A stretch of 64,000 nucleotides of DNA, from the NCBI RefSeq assembly GCF_024611995.1, contig NZ_CP102509.1:806001-870000 (forward strand), given 5' to 3'. Numbering within the stretch: position 1 is the first letter of the stretch; the number at the start of each line of letters is the position of its first letter. The notes below the pieces were generated by a model. It was not told the DNA's origin. It saw nothing but the letters and a program-made list of their open reading frames with translations, and did not search any database. Made by a program: the position numbers and the translations under genes. Below are positions 36,579 to 45,436 of the stretch, piece after piece. The stretch comes from Streptomyces sp. NBC_00162 (lineage in GTDB: Bacteria; Actinomycetota; Actinomycetes; Streptomycetales; Streptomycetaceae).

Positions 36579-36983
36579 TTAGTACCAGTGGTTGGCGGAC
36601 CAGAAGTTCCAGGCGTCGACGGGGCTGCCGTAGCGCTCGTTCATGTAGTCCAGGCCCCACTTGATCTGGGTGGCCGGGTTGGTCTTCCAGTCCGAGCCCG
36701 CCGAGGCCATCTTCGAGGCCGGCAGGGCCTGGACCAGGCCGTACGCACCAGAGGAGGAGTTCGTGGCGGTGTAGTCCCAGCCGCTCTCGTGCGAGATGAT
36801 CTTGTCGAAGGCGGCGAACTGGGCCGGGTCCTTGATCATCTGCTGGGCGATCGCCTTGGCACTCGACGGGGCGGCCTGCGCGGGAACCGCGGCCAGCATG
36901 GAACCGGCGACGCCCAGGGCGAGGACGGTACCCGCGAGGGTCTTCTTGGAAGCGGCGATGCGGCGGATGACAGCGTTGGACAC
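36579..36983 (-). CDS. secreted SLT-type lytic transglycosylase-like protein
   Basis: 134 residues. GTG start 6 bases after GGAAGG. Signal peptide to about residue 38 (KTLAGTVLALGVAGSMLAAV, cleavage AQA-AP). The mature part is a minimal SLT/Rpf fold: FDKIISHESGWDYTATNSSS with catalytic Glu66, GAYGLVQALPASKMASAGSDW, and a C-terminal YMNERYGSPVDAWNFW. Cleaves peptidoglycan glycan strands outside the cell, as shown for relatives. Confidence 0.85.
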   Translation of the reverse strand: MSNAVIRRIAASKKTLAGTVLALGVAGSMLAAVPAQAAPSSAKAIAQQMIKDPAQFAAFDKIISHESGWDYTATNSSSGAYGLVQALPASKMASAGSDWKTNPATQIKWGLDYMNERYGSPVDAWNFWSANHWY

Positions 36984-37108
36984 GGATTGACCTTCCGAAG
37001 GGAACAAGGACGGTCGCGGCACGCCGAAGCATGCGTGAGCCACTCACGCGGAGGAGAGGGGTTCGTCGGCGGCGGGTGAACAACCCCTGCCGCCCTGCGA
37101 CTCATCCA

Positions 37109-37137
37109 GTTCTACAGACCCCCCGGGGCCCTCGCAA
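37109..37137 (-). promoter_or_regulatory. promoter of the SLT-type wall hydrolase
   Basis: On the minus strand TTGCGA (37132-37137), 17 bases and TAGAAC (37109-37114) form a well-spaced promoter, leaving a leader of about 120 bases. Just upstream of the -35 lies the inverted repeat CTCCTA-C-TAGGAG (37144-37156), a possible operator. Confidence 0.5.
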
Positions 37138-37156
37138 TGACCCCTCCTACTAGGAG

Positions 37157-37478
37157 CCCTCGCAGTCAGGGACCGACGCCCCTCCGGCGGACCCGGAGGG
37201 ATCCGTGCAGGTGGGAGCCGGTACCAGGCAGCGGGATCGGGCATTGGGAAGCTACTAGCCCGGTTCGTACGTGACGTGGGTCCTATGGGGCGAGTCACCT
37301 CCAGGGCCCCTGAATCTCACCGAGTGTCATCGCTCGTACCCGACTGCAGGAACGGGGTGGCAGACGGGGCGGCTCCCCCATCCGGGCGCCATCCGAACCC
37401 GTCCGGCATGGCGCCGGGGCCCGCGGCGACCCGCGGCGGATGCTGATGCCGATGCCTCCAACCCTGCAGGAGGGGCCC
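37157..37478. other. intergenic region upstream of the wall-hydrolase promoter
   Basis: About 320 bases. One hairpin, CCTCCGG/CCGGAGG near 37181-37199, is seen. No gene was supported; the AGGAGGGG at 37468 serves the next gene. Confidence 0.35.
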
Positions 37479-38120
37479 GTGAACGACCCCAGCCCTCGAG
37501 GAACCCGCAGGCCTGCATCCACCGGGGAGCGCGATGGCGCCGCCGGTCAGGCCGGGGTCATCGGCATTGGACTCGCCGCTGTACTGACGTTCGCACTCGC
37601 CCAGGGTTCCTGGCAGTGGTTCGCCACGTTCATCGGGGTGACGCTTTTCGCGGTGATCTTCGCCTTTCAGGTGCGGCCGGCATGGACGCCCGGCTTCCGA
37701 TCGGCATACATGCGCGCTCTGGTCGCGTATTCGCTGGTCGTCGGCCTGTGCGTAGCGATCGCGCTGGCCCCCATGCTGCAGCGCTGGTCTTGGCTGTTTC
37801 CGATGCCGGGCACGCGCAGCGGGTGCGATGGGCAGGGCAGGTACGAGGTCATCCGGACGAGGGCAGCGGTGGCGGATCTGGCTGGTAGCGACAGCGCTGC
37901 ACTCGCGTACGCGCAAGAGGCCCAGAGGCGTAAAGCCGTCGCCGACTGTCTGGCAGCCACGACGACTCTGTGGCTGCCCTTGTACGGGGCCGGGGCAGCC
38001 GTGCTGGTGGGTGCGGGTGCGTGGTCGCGCGACCGGAGTCGGGCGAGGAAGGGTTCGCAGCCGAGCTCTGCCTTGCCGGGGCCGGTAGCCGCGGGAGGGC
38101 GACAGGACTGCACGAAGTAG
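37479..38120 (+). CDS. integral membrane protein, unknown function
   Basis: 213 residues from a GTG with an ideal AGGAGGGG 4 bases upstream. Four membrane helices: AGVIGIGLAAVLTFALA, WFATFIGVTLFAVIFAF, ALVAYSLVVGLCVAIALAP and LWLPLYGAGAAVLVGAGAW. A hydrophilic loop between helices 3 and 4 contains two Cys (SGCDGQGRYE and ADCLAATT). No family recognised. Confidence 0.65.
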   Translation: MNDPSPRGTRRPASTGERDGAAGQAGVIGIGLAAVLTFALAQGSWQWFATFIGVTLFAVIFAFQVRPAWTPGFRSAYMRALVAYSLVVGLCVAIALAPMLQRWSWLFPMPGTRSGCDGQGRYEVIRTRAAVADLAGSDSAALAYAQEAQRRKAVADCLAATTTLWLPLYGAGAAVLVGAGAWSRDRSRARKGSQPSSALPGPVAAGGRQDCTK

Positions 38121-38158
38121 CTGCCGGGAGATCGCCCGTCATTTCACGAAGCGGTACT

Positions 38159-38752
38159 TCAGGTGGGTGGCGAGGGGGTGCCGACCACACTGACCGGCTC
38201 GAGGTCCTGCCGCCCGGCGCCCGGTCCCTCGAAGAGCCGCAGCCCCGCTCCGAGGAGCGCGGGCACGACGTGCAGCTGTAGCTCGTCGATGAGCCCCTCC
38301 CTCAGGTACTGCTGCACCGTGCTCGCTCCGCCCGCGATGTCGACGTTCCTTCCCCCGGCGGCGGCCTTCGCCTGGTCGAGGGCGCTGTGGATGCCGTCGG
38401 TGACGAAAGTGAACGTGGTGCCGCCCTCCTTTGCCAGGGACGGCCGGGGGCGGTGGGTGAGCACGTAGACCGGGCACCGGAACGGCGGGTTGTCGCCCCA
38501 GAACTCCTCGCCCGTGTCGTACATCATCCGGCCCATGACCACTGCTCCGGTGGCGTCGAACCACTCGCGCATCAGCTCGGAGTCGCGGTTCTCCTCCCCG
38601 CCGGTCATGCCCTGCCGCTCCCGCCAGCTCGCCAGGTTGTGGATCCACTCGAAGAGCGGCTCGGCGCCGTCGCCTCCCGGGTTGTCGATGGCCACGTCGG
38701 TGCCGGCGATGTAGCCGTCGAGGGAAATCGCCAAATCCGCGGTAACGGTCAC
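38159..38752 (-). CDS. dihydrofolate reductase-like (RibD C-terminal) protein
   Basis: 197 residues; GTG after AGGAGGACCCCATC. DLAISLDGYIAGTDVAIDNPGG at the start, VVMGRMMYDTGEEFWGDNPP and FTFVTDGIHSALDQAKAAAGGRNVDIAGGASTVQQYL are typical of the RibD_C/DHFR-like reductases of actinobacteria. NADPH-dependent reductase fold; true substrate unknown. Confidence 0.85.
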   Translation of the reverse strand: MTVTADLAISLDGYIAGTDVAIDNPGGDGAEPLFEWIHNLASWRERQGMTGGEENRDSELMREWFDATGAVVMGRMMYDTGEEFWGDNPPFRCPVYVLTHRPRPSLAKEGGTTFTFVTDGIHSALDQAKAAAGGRNVDIAGGASTVQQYLREGLIDELQLHVVPALLGAGLRLFEGPGAGRQDLEPVSVVGTPSPPT

Positions 38753-38889
38753 GATGGGGTCCTCCTGGAGTGCTGGGATGTACTGCCTTCACTCCCACGT
38801 CGATCGGGGACCGGTGTATTCGACATGCCCAGCGACATGCGGCGGTCTCCGCCCGGGGTCCGGTCCAGATGGACCGCCGGTGGCCTACG

Positions 38890-39489
38890 TCACGGGGATG
38901 TCGGAGGTGTCCAGCCCGGTTCGCGCCCGCTCAGCCCTACCGCCCGGTCCAGCAGCGGGGCGTCGTCCGGTACGGGCACGACAGCGCCGAAGATGCCCCC
39001 GCGGTCCTCGTCCTCGGCGGCCGCCAGGAGGAACGTATGCGAGGCGCGCAGCGCGGCCTGATCGGGTGCGTAGTCCTGGCCGGTGGCCCGGGCCAGGTCC
39101 CAGCCGTGGATCACCAGTTCGTCGACAGCCACCGCACCCGCGATTTCGCCGGGCAGGTCCACGCCGCCCGCGCGGGTCATGCCGGTCCAGGCGGCCGGGT
39201 CCCTCCAGGCCTCGGCCAGTTCACCGAGGACCCGGGGCAGTTCCTCGCGCCAGCCGGCGGGGAGGGAGGGCACGGCTGTGTCGGGGGCCGTGTCCGTCGT
39301 GGGGCCCAGGTTCTTGCGGGCGGCGTCACGGAAAGCCACGGCGAGGCCTGCGAGGTGGCCCAGCAGATTGCCGACCGCGTACTCGGGGCAGGGTGTCGGG
39401 TCGGCGAGCCGGCCGTCCGATACGCCCGCCGCGAGACGGGCCACGATCTGGGCTTGTGGTCCGAGGTCGAGAGTCGTCGTATCGGTCAT
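38890..39489 (-). CDS. TIGR03086/mycothiol-dependent (DinB-like) metal-binding protein
   Basis: 199 residues, GGAGCGG upstream. DPTPCPEYAVGNLLGHLAGLA contains the first metal-ligand His, and VAVDELVIHGWDLARATGQ the second motif of the TIGR03086/maleylpyruvate isomerase N-terminal family. These are four-helix metalloproteins, some using mycothiol as cofactor; substrate unknown. Confidence 0.85.
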   Translation of the reverse strand: MTDTTTLDLGPQAQIVARLAAGVSDGRLADPTPCPEYAVGNLLGHLAGLAVAFRDAARKNLGPTTDTAPDTAVPSLPAGWREELPRVLGELAEAWRDPAAWTGMTRAGGVDLPGEIAGAVAVDELVIHGWDLARATGQDYAPDQAALRASHTFLLAAAEDEDRGGIFGAVVPVPDDAPLLDRAVGLSGREPGWTPPTSP

Positions 39490-39628
39490 CTGCCGCTCCT
39501 TCCAGGCGATGTGTCTGAAGGGTAGACCGGCGGCGGAGCCCGTACTCATCGCAACACGGGCAGGAGATTCACCCAGGCGGACCGGCTCTGCCAGTGCCCG
39601 GACGAGATCACCTGCTACGGCCGGCCGG

Positions 39629-41611
39629 CTACGGGGCCGGGGACGGTCCGGGGTGGGGTTTGAGCTGGCGGAGGGTGTAGCCGTTGGTTGTCAGGTCGAG
39701 GGGCTTGGTGGTCTCTTTGAAGAGGTACTCGGCCCGCTCGTAGGACAGTCGGCGGCGGCCCGTGTCCGGGCAGAGATCGGCAGGTCCGGGTGTCCGGGCG
39801 GGTCCGGGTCGCCGGTCGGAGAGGAACACCGGCCCCCGGGTCCGGCCGGCCAGCAGCTCGGGCAGGAGCCGGGCGGTCCCGGAGCGCCAGGTCACCCACG
39901 TGTGGCCCGTGCGGGCCCGGCGGTCGTCCAGGTCCAGGTCCTCGACGTTCAGCGACAGGACGGCCTTCACCCCGGCCTCCGACTCGTGCAGGAGCCGCCA
40001 CAGCGTCTGTTCGCGCAGCGGCAGGTCCGGGCGGCTCCAGAGCGCCTCGAGCTGCACGGAGCCCAGCGCCTGCGTCCGGGAGCGGGTCTCGGCACGACGG
40101 TCCAGACCGGCCGCGAGGTCGCTCAGGGACGCCCACGCACAGAAGGACCGGACGGCCGAGCGGTGCCGGTTCCAGGTCGCGGCCGCTGCCTCGCCCCAGG
40201 CGGTCGCAAACACCCGCGCCACCTGGTCGGCCGTCAGCGAGGCCGGCGGCAGCTGGCCGCCGAGGGCCAGGCACAGGCGCCGGAGGGTCTGTCCGTACGA
40301 GCGGACCGTGGCCGCGTCCAGATCGTCGCGGCTCAGGAAGTCGTGGGCGGCCTGACCGAGCGTGGGACCGGGCGGGCCGGTGACCGTGATCTCGTCCGCG
40401 CGTCGGTGCAGAAAGGCGCGCTCGGCGGCGTTCCTCGTGAGGGACGCCGCCCGATGGAACTCCACCCGCGCTTCTTCGTGCCGGTCCAGGCGGGCCAGCA
40501 GGTCGCCCCTGACGCTGGGGAGGAGGTGGTAGTCGCGCAGTGCGGGATCGGTGGTCAGGGAGTCGACCAGGTCGAGGCCCTCCTGCGGCCCGTACGCAAA
40601 CCCGAGCGCCACCGCCCGGTTGAGCTGGACGATCGGTGTCGGCAGCAGCCGCGCCAACGCCCCGTACAGGGCTGCGATCTGGGACCAGTCGGTGTCCTCG
40701 GCGGTACGCGCCTGCGCATGGCACACGGCGATGGCCGCTTGCAGCAGGTACGGGCCGGGCGTGCCGCCGGCTTCCCGTGCCCGCAGCATCGCGGTGAAGC
40801 CGCGGCTGATGAGCAACTGGTCCCAGCGTCCCCTGTTCTGCTCGTGCAGCTGGACCGGCTCGCCCGACGGGCCGGTGCGCGCGGCCGAGCGGGAGGCCTG
40901 GATCTCCATCAGTGCGACCAGTGCGTGCACCTCGGCTTCCTGAGGTGCCAGCTCGGCCAGCAGCCGGCCCAGCCGCAGTGCTTCGAGGCAGAGCCCGGGC
41001 CGCATCAGGTCGTCGCCGGAGGTCGCCGAGTAACCCTCGTTGAAGATCAGGTAGATGACCTCCAGCACTGACGAGAGGCGCTCGGCCAGTTCCGGGCCCT
41101 CCGGCAGGTCGAACGGCACGCGCTCCTCGGCCAACGTCCGCTTGGCTCCGGCGATGCGCTGGGTGATCACCGTCCCGGTGACGAGGAAGGCCCGCGCGAT
41201 CTCCTCGGCCGTAAGACCGCCGAGCAGCCGGAGCGTCAGTGCTGCTCGGGCCCCGGTCGGCAGTACGGGGTGGCAGGAGATGAGCATCAGCCGCAGGACG
41301 TCGTCCTGTTCGGGGTCCTGCTGCTGTTCCAGCTCGTGGGCGAGCTGCTCCTGCTTGTGCGTCAGCCGCTGGGAGCGCCGGATGTGGTCGACGGCCCGCC
41401 GCTTGGCGGTGGTCGTCAGCCAGGCGCCGGGGTTGTCCGGGACGCCCGTGCCGGGCCACTGCTCGAGCGCGGCGACGAGCGCGTCCTGGGCCAGCTCCTC
41501 GGCGAGGCCGACGTCGCGCACCATCCGCGTGAGCGCTGCGATGATTTTGGCCGACTCGAGCTTCCAGACCGCGTCTATCGTGCGATGGGTATCCAGCACA
41601 GGGACGATCAC
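39629..41611 (-). CDS. ECF42-type sigma factor fused to a degenerate tyrosine recombinase
   Basis: 660 residues in one open frame. Residues 1-~180 are sigma regions 2 and 4 (LAEELAQDALVAALEQWP, GGLTAEEIARAFLVTGTVITQRI); 180-408 is the DUF6596/TPR-like C-terminal extension diagnostic of the ECF42 group (VIYLIFNEGYSATSGDDL, AALYGALARLLPTPIVQLNR). Residues 412-505 are an integrase core-binding domain (AHDFLSRDDLDAATVRSYGQ) and 515-660 a catalytic-domain relic (LLHESEAGVKAVLSLNVEDL). The first catalytic Arg is Lys549 and the protein stops at YTLRQLKP, before the HxxR and Tyr motifs, so no strand exchange is expected. The adjacent DGPF gene is the usual ECF42 partner. Confidence 0.85.
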   Translation of the reverse strand: MIVPVLDTHRTIDAVWKLESAKIIAALTRMVRDVGLAEELAQDALVAALEQWPGTGVPDNPGAWLTTTAKRRAVDHIRRSQRLTHKQEQLAHELEQQQDPEQDDVLRLMLISCHPVLPTGARAALTLRLLGGLTAEEIARAFLVTGTVITQRIAGAKRTLAEERVPFDLPEGPELAERLSSVLEVIYLIFNEGYSATSGDDLMRPGLCLEALRLGRLLAELAPQEAEVHALVALMEIQASRSAARTGPSGEPVQLHEQNRGRWDQLLISRGFTAMLRAREAGGTPGPYLLQAAIAVCHAQARTAEDTDWSQIAALYGALARLLPTPIVQLNRAVALGFAYGPQEGLDLVDSLTTDPALRDYHLLPSVRGDLLARLDRHEEARVEFHRAASLTRNAAERAFLHRRADEITVTGPPGPTLGQAAHDFLSRDDLDAATVRSYGQTLRRLCLALGGQLPPASLTADQVARVFATAWGEAAAATWNRHRSAVRSFCAWASLSDLAAGLDRRAETRSRTQALGSVQLEALWSRPDLPLREQTLWRLLHESEAGVKAVLSLNVEDLDLDDRRARTGHTWVTWRSGTARLLPELLAGRTRGPVFLSDRRPGPARTPGPADLCPDTGRRRLSYERAEYLFKETTKPLDLTTNGYTLRQLKPHPGPSPAP

Positions 41612-41657
41612 AGCACTTGCCCCGACTCGCTCGCAAGCCGGGGCAAGTGCTCTTCGC

Positions 41658-41690
41658 GGTTCAAGGTTCAGGGTTTGGGGTTCAGGGTTC
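41658..41690. repeat. telomere-like GGTTCAGGG short repeats
   Basis: Four degenerate copies of GGTTCA(A)GG/GGGTTT in the 90-base gap between the ECF42 gene and its DGPF partner. Confidence 0.5.
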
Positions 41691-41701
41691 GTACTGCTGA
41701 C

Positions 41702-42025
41702 TCACGGACCAAAAACCTGCTGAACCACGCTCTCGCCGTCACCAACGATCCTGCGGAAGCGGCGGGCCAGCTCGATCGCCTCCTCCTTGGAGCGGACCTC
41801 GATCAGCGCGAAGCCGGCCACGGCCTCCTTGGCCTCGGCGAACGGCCCGTCCGTCACCGTGATTTCGTCGCCGGCCGAGGTCACCAGGACGCCGACCGGC
41901 TCCAGACCACCCGTGGCCAGCAGAACACCGGCCGCCGTCAGCTCCTCGATGAACTTGCCCATTTCGACGTACAACTTCTCGTCGGGCGCGGTGTCGGAAG
42001 GCCTGGTCGTCATCAGGTAGCGCAT
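41702..42025 (-). CDS. YciI-like DGPF-domain protein
   Basis: 107 residues, AGAGG upstream. MRYLMTTRPSDTAPDEKLYV and the motif TDGPFAEAKEAVAGFALIEV define the DGPF/YCII-related family. In actinobacteria such genes are the usual neighbours and targets of ECF42 sigma factors. It lies upstream of the sigma gene on the same strand. Biochemical role unknown. Confidence 0.9.
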   Translation of the reverse strand: MRYLMTTRPSDTAPDEKLYVEMGKFIEELTAAGVLLATGGLEPVGVLVTSAGDEITVTDGPFAEAKEAVAGFALIEVRSKEEAIELARRFRRIVGDGESVVQQVFGP

Positions 42026-42084
42026 GGGGTTGCCTCTTCTCGTCGTGCAGTGCTTCTGCCTTGCCTACACGTCGAACAAGGACA

Positions 42085-42116
42085 TGTGACAGGGAACGCA
42101 GCCGTTCCCTGTCACA
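42085..42116. promoter_or_regulatory. perfect 14-bp inverted repeat in the DGPF/DUF998 divergent promoter
   Basis: TGTGACAGGGAACG (42085-42098) and its exact complement (42103-42116) separated by CAGC. Its position between divergent starts makes it a probable operator rather than a terminator. Confidence 0.55.
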
Positions 42117-42177
42117 TTGCCGGATCGACGTGCAGGCAAGAACCGAACACGACGAACGAACCCGAGAGGCACACACC

Positions 42178-42867
42178 ATGACCACCCGGACCCCCACCAG
42201 CGCGGCTATCGCCGCTTCCCCCGCCGCGACCGGAACCCCGGCCCGGTCCGCCACCCGCTCCCTGCTCACCTGCGTGGTCGTAGCGTCACCGCTGTGGGCG
42301 GTCGTCTCCCTGACCCAGGCCGCCGGCCGCGACGGCTTCGACATCACCCGCCACCCCCTGAGCGCGCTGAGCAACGGCTCCCTCGGCTGGCTCCAGATCG
42401 CCAACTTCCTGGTCGCCGGAGCCCTGCTCGCCATCGGGGCGACCGGTCTGCGCAGGGCTCTGCACGGCACCCCGGGGAGCACCTGGGCACCCCGACTTGT
42501 ACGGATCAGCGGCATCGGCATGATGGCCGCGGGACTGTTCGTCATGGACCCGGTCGACGGCTTCCCCGCAGGCACCCCCGCCGGGGAAGCCGCCGCACTC
42601 ACCTGGCGCAGCTACGCCCACTTCGGCGCCGGATCGATCACCTTCACCTCGCTGATTGCCGCCTGCTACGTCCTGGGCCGTCACTTCAGCCGCATCGGTC
42701 ACCGCGGTTACGCCATCGCCTCCCGCGTGGCCGGCACCACCCTCCTGATCGGCAACGGCTGGGCGATGGGCGGCGGTAAGGCCGGCACCCTGACCCTGGC
42801 CGTCGGTGCCATCACCGCGATGCTCTCGATCTCCGTGATCGCCAACCGGTACCGTCGCATCCACTGA
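42178..42867 (+). CDS. DUF998 membrane protein
   Basis: 229 residues, GAGAGG upstream. Six hydrophobic segments and the DUF998 signature GFDITRHPLSALSNGSLGWLQIANF near residues 52-76, then GLFVMDPVDGFPAGTP. Members are multi-pass membrane proteins of unknown function, often next to ECF or TetR regulators. Divergent from the DGPF gene across the perfect palindrome. Confidence 0.85.
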   Translation: MTTRTPTSAAIAASPAATGTPARSATRSLLTCVVVASPLWAVVSLTQAAGRDGFDITRHPLSALSNGSLGWLQIANFLVAGALLAIGATGLRRALHGTPGSTWAPRLVRISGIGMMAAGLFVMDPVDGFPAGTPAGEAAALTWRSYAHFGAGSITFTSLIAACYVLGRHFSRIGHRGYAIASRVAGTTLLIGNGWAMGGGKAGTLTLAVGAITAMLSISVIANRYRRIH

Positions 42868-42896
42868 GCCCACCCATCAGGCTCCGGCGGTGTGGC

Positions 42897-43124
42897 ATGA
42901 CCGAATAGGACACCGACAAGATTCTGCGGTCGCTTCTGGCGAAGATCACCATCACCGGTTGGGCCACGCTCACCGAGGATGTGAGCAGGGCCCATCCGGC
43001 GCGACCGGGGCATGGACAGCCTCGCCTGGCCAGTTGGAAACCCCGACGACATCCGCCGCTTCGTGGAACCGCTCACTCCGCGGCGACCACGATCCCCCGC
43101 ACCCGAAGGACCCCACGAGTGAGC
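42897..43124 (+). pseudogene. decayed small gene overlapping the fabV start
   Basis: ATG ACC GAA is followed by TAG, then a coding-like run DTDKILRSLLAKITITGWATL. Further on, a different frame reads PIRRDRGMDSLAWPVGNPDD and stops at a TGA overlapping the FabV GTG. A CAG-to-TAG change plus a frameshift in one former gene would explain both parts. Confidence 0.35.
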
Positions 43125-44324
43125 CTCCGCGAGATCAAGCCCGCCAACCGCGGCTACCTCTACGTCAACAGCCATCCGACCGGCTGCAAAGCGGTGGTCG
43201 ACCGCATGTGGCAGCGGACACCGGACCCTGTCGGCGACCGGCCCGGCCCGGTCGCCCTCGTCATCGGCTCCAGCGCCGGCTACGGACTGGCCGCGACCCT
43301 GGTCGGCCTTCGCGCCCACCGGATGCGCGGACTCGGCATCGCCTTCGAGGCCGCCGCGACCGAGCGCCGCACCGCCAGCGCGGGCTGGTACCGCACCGCG
43401 CGGACCGCCGAACTCGCCGCCGAGGCCGGGGCTGACTTCACCTTCCTCAACGGCGACGCCTTCTCCGACGGCGTCAAGGACGAGGCCGCCGACCAACTCG
43501 CCGCCCGCTTCGGCAAGATCGACCTGCTCATCTACAGCATCGCGGCCCCGCGTCGCACGGACCCGCTGACCGGCGAGGTCCACCACTCCGTCATCAAGCC
43601 GCTCGGCACCGACTACCGGGCCAAGACCCTCGTGTTCGAGGACGGCGTCCCGCAGATCGGCGAGTTGCACCTGCGGGCCGCGGACGAGGCCGAGCGCGAC
43701 GCGACCGTGCAGGTCATGGGCGGCGCCGACTGGCAGATGTGGATCGAGGCCCTGCAGTCCAAAGACCTGCTCGCCGACGGCTTCCAGACCGTCGCCCTCT
43801 CGTACGTCGGATCCGACATCACCGCCCCCATCTACCGGGCCGGTACCATCGGCGCCGCCAAGCAGCACCTGGAAGACACCGCCCGCGCCATCAACACCCA
43901 GCTCAAGGGCACAGGCCACGCCTACACCGTCGTCGCGGGCGCGGCCGTCACCCAGGCCTCCACCGCCATCCCGAGCATCGCGCTCTACACCAGCATCCTG
44001 CACCGCATTACCGGTGACAGCTGGCAGTCCACCGTCGACCAGGCAGCGGCCCTGTGGAACCGGCTCGGCGGTGACGCCGAACCCGGCCTGGACGACCAAG
44101 ACCGCATCCGGCTGGACGACTGGGAGATGAATCCCGGGGTTCAGGCTGCCGTCCGCGCCACGTGGGACCAGGTCGACGCCGACACCATTGCCACCAGCGC
44201 GGACACTGATTGGTTCCGCGACCAGGTCGGCCAGCTCTACGGCTGGGACGTTCCCGGCGTCGACTACGAGGTCGCAGCCGAGACCACCGTCCCGTGGCCC
44301 GCTTCCCCGTCGTCCGACGCCTGA
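43119..44324 (+). CDS. fabV: trans-2-enoyl-[acyl-carrier-protein]/CoA reductase
   Basis: 401 residues, GTG with AAGGA upstream. N-terminal IKPANRGYLYVNSHPTGC, cofactor loop VIGSSAGYGLAATLVGLRAH and the Y-x8-K active site in PIYRAGTIGAAKQHLE are diagnostic of FabV; LYSIAAP-like LIYSIAAPRRTDP is also present. It reduces enoyl thioesters with NADH in fatty-acid synthesis and can confer triclosan tolerance. Usual length for the family. Confidence 0.95.
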   Translation: MSLREIKPANRGYLYVNSHPTGCKAVVDRMWQRTPDPVGDRPGPVALVIGSSAGYGLAATLVGLRAHRMRGLGIAFEAAATERRTASAGWYRTARTAELAAEAGADFTFLNGDAFSDGVKDEAADQLAARFGKIDLLIYSIAAPRRTDPLTGEVHHSVIKPLGTDYRAKTLVFEDGVPQIGELHLRAADEAERDATVQVMGGADWQMWIEALQSKDLLADGFQTVALSYVGSDITAPIYRAGTIGAAKQHLEDTARAINTQLKGTGHAYTVVAGAAVTQASTAIPSIALYTSILHRITGDSWQSTVDQAAALWNRLGGDAEPGLDDQDRIRLDDWEMNPGVQAAVRATWDQVDADTIATSADTDWFRDQVGQLYGWDVPGVDYEVAAETTVPWPASPSSDA

Positions 44325-44496
44325 CCCGAAGAGCTGAGGAGCTCGTCCGCCGGGCGGGGCACACAGGCAGGGCCTCGTCCTCGTTGAAGATGGGAACCAC
44401 GATCGGAGGTTCGCGCGCGAGAGCTCTGTGTCCTAGGGGGTTGGAGTTCGACCAGGCCGCGACCGAACCCCAGCACTTCTATCGAACGGAAGAACG

Positions 44497-45348
44497 ATGC
44501 AGCAGGTCACCCTCAACAGCGGCGTCCAGATGCCCATCCTCGGATTCGGCGTCTACCAGATCCCGCCGGAGCAGACCGAACAGGCCGTCACCGACGCCCT
44601 CGCCGCCGGCTACCGCCTCCTCGACACGGCCGCCGCTTACGGCAACGAGCAAGCCGTCGGCCGCGCGATCAAGAACAGCGGCATCCCGCGCGAGGATCTG
44701 TTCGTCACCACCAAGCTCTGGGTACAGGACGCCCCCGCCCAGGACAACGCCAAGCGCGCCTTCGAGGCCTCGCTGGCCAAGCTCGGCCTGGACTACCTCG
44801 ACCTGTACCTGATCCACCAGCCGTTCGGCGATGTGTACGGCCAGTGGCGCGCCATGGAGGAGGTGTACCGCGAGGGCCGGGCCAAGGCGATCGGCGTCGC
44901 CAACTTCTACCCGGACCGGCTCGTGGACCTCATCATCAACAACGAGGTCACTCCCGCGGTCAATCAGATCGAGACCCACCCGTTCTTCCAGCGCACGGCC
45001 GACCAGGTGCTCATGCGCGGGCACGGGGTGCAGATCCAGTCCTGGGGCGGGTTCGCCGAGGGCAAGAACGGCCTGTTCACCAACCAGCTGCTGAGCCAGA
45101 TCGGCGAGAAGCACGGCAAGTCCGTCGCCCAGGTCGTACTGCGCTGGCTTACCCAGCGCGGCGTCGTCGCGATCCCCAAGTCGGTCCGCGCCGAGCGCAT
45201 GGCGGAGAACATCGACATCTTCGACTTCGAACTCACCGACGGGCAGATGGCTGCCATCTCCACCCTCGACACCGGGTCGTCACTCTTCTTCGACCACCGC
45301 GACCCGCAGATGGTCGACCGGCTCGCCAAGCACCGCGTGGACGCCTGA
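44497..45348 (+). CDS. aldo/keto reductase
   Basis: 283 residues, GGAAGAACG before the ATG. The catalytic tetrad is complete: Asp43 and Tyr48 in [11 protein letters not shown], Lys73 in VTTKLW and His107 in LYLIHQPF. The C-terminal NADPH site is [22 protein letters not shown]5-like (2,5-diketo-D-gluconate reductase type); substrate unknown. Follows FabV on the same strand after 172 bases. Confidence 0.95.
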   Translation: MQQVTLNSGVQMPILGFGVYQIPPEQTEQAVTDALAAGYRLLDTAAAYGNEQAVGRAIKNSGIPREDLFVTTKLWVQDAPAQDNAKRAFEASLAKLGLDYLDLYLIHQPFGDVYGQWRAMEEVYREGRAKAIGVANFYPDRLVDLIINNEVTPAVNQIETHPFFQRTADQVLMRGHGVQIQSWGGFAEGKNGLFTNQLLSQIGEKHGKSVAQVVLRWLTQRGVVAIPKSVRAERMAENIDIFDFELTDGQMAAISTLDTGSSLFFDHRDPQMVDRLAKHRVDA

Positions 45349-45371
45349 CCCCTGGGCGTGCACCGGCATGA

Positions 45372-45411
45372 CAGAGCCCGGCCGGGTGACTACGGGCCCG
45401 GCCGGGCTCTG
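45372..45411. terminator. bidirectional terminator between convergent genes
   Basis: A perfect 15-bp stem, CAGAGCCCGGCCGGG with its complement at 45397-45411, and a 10-base loop. Confidence 0.85.
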
Positions 45412-45436
45412 CGTACGTGGACGAGCGGTGCCCTGG

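Noticed and set aside
36984..37110. c-di-AMP (ydaO-type) riboswitch in the leader of the SLT-type wall hydrolase
   Set aside because: Such riboswitches precede related wall-hydrolase genes in Streptomyces, so I looked for the conserved core. The ~120-base leader lacks the motifs I remember and looks too short.
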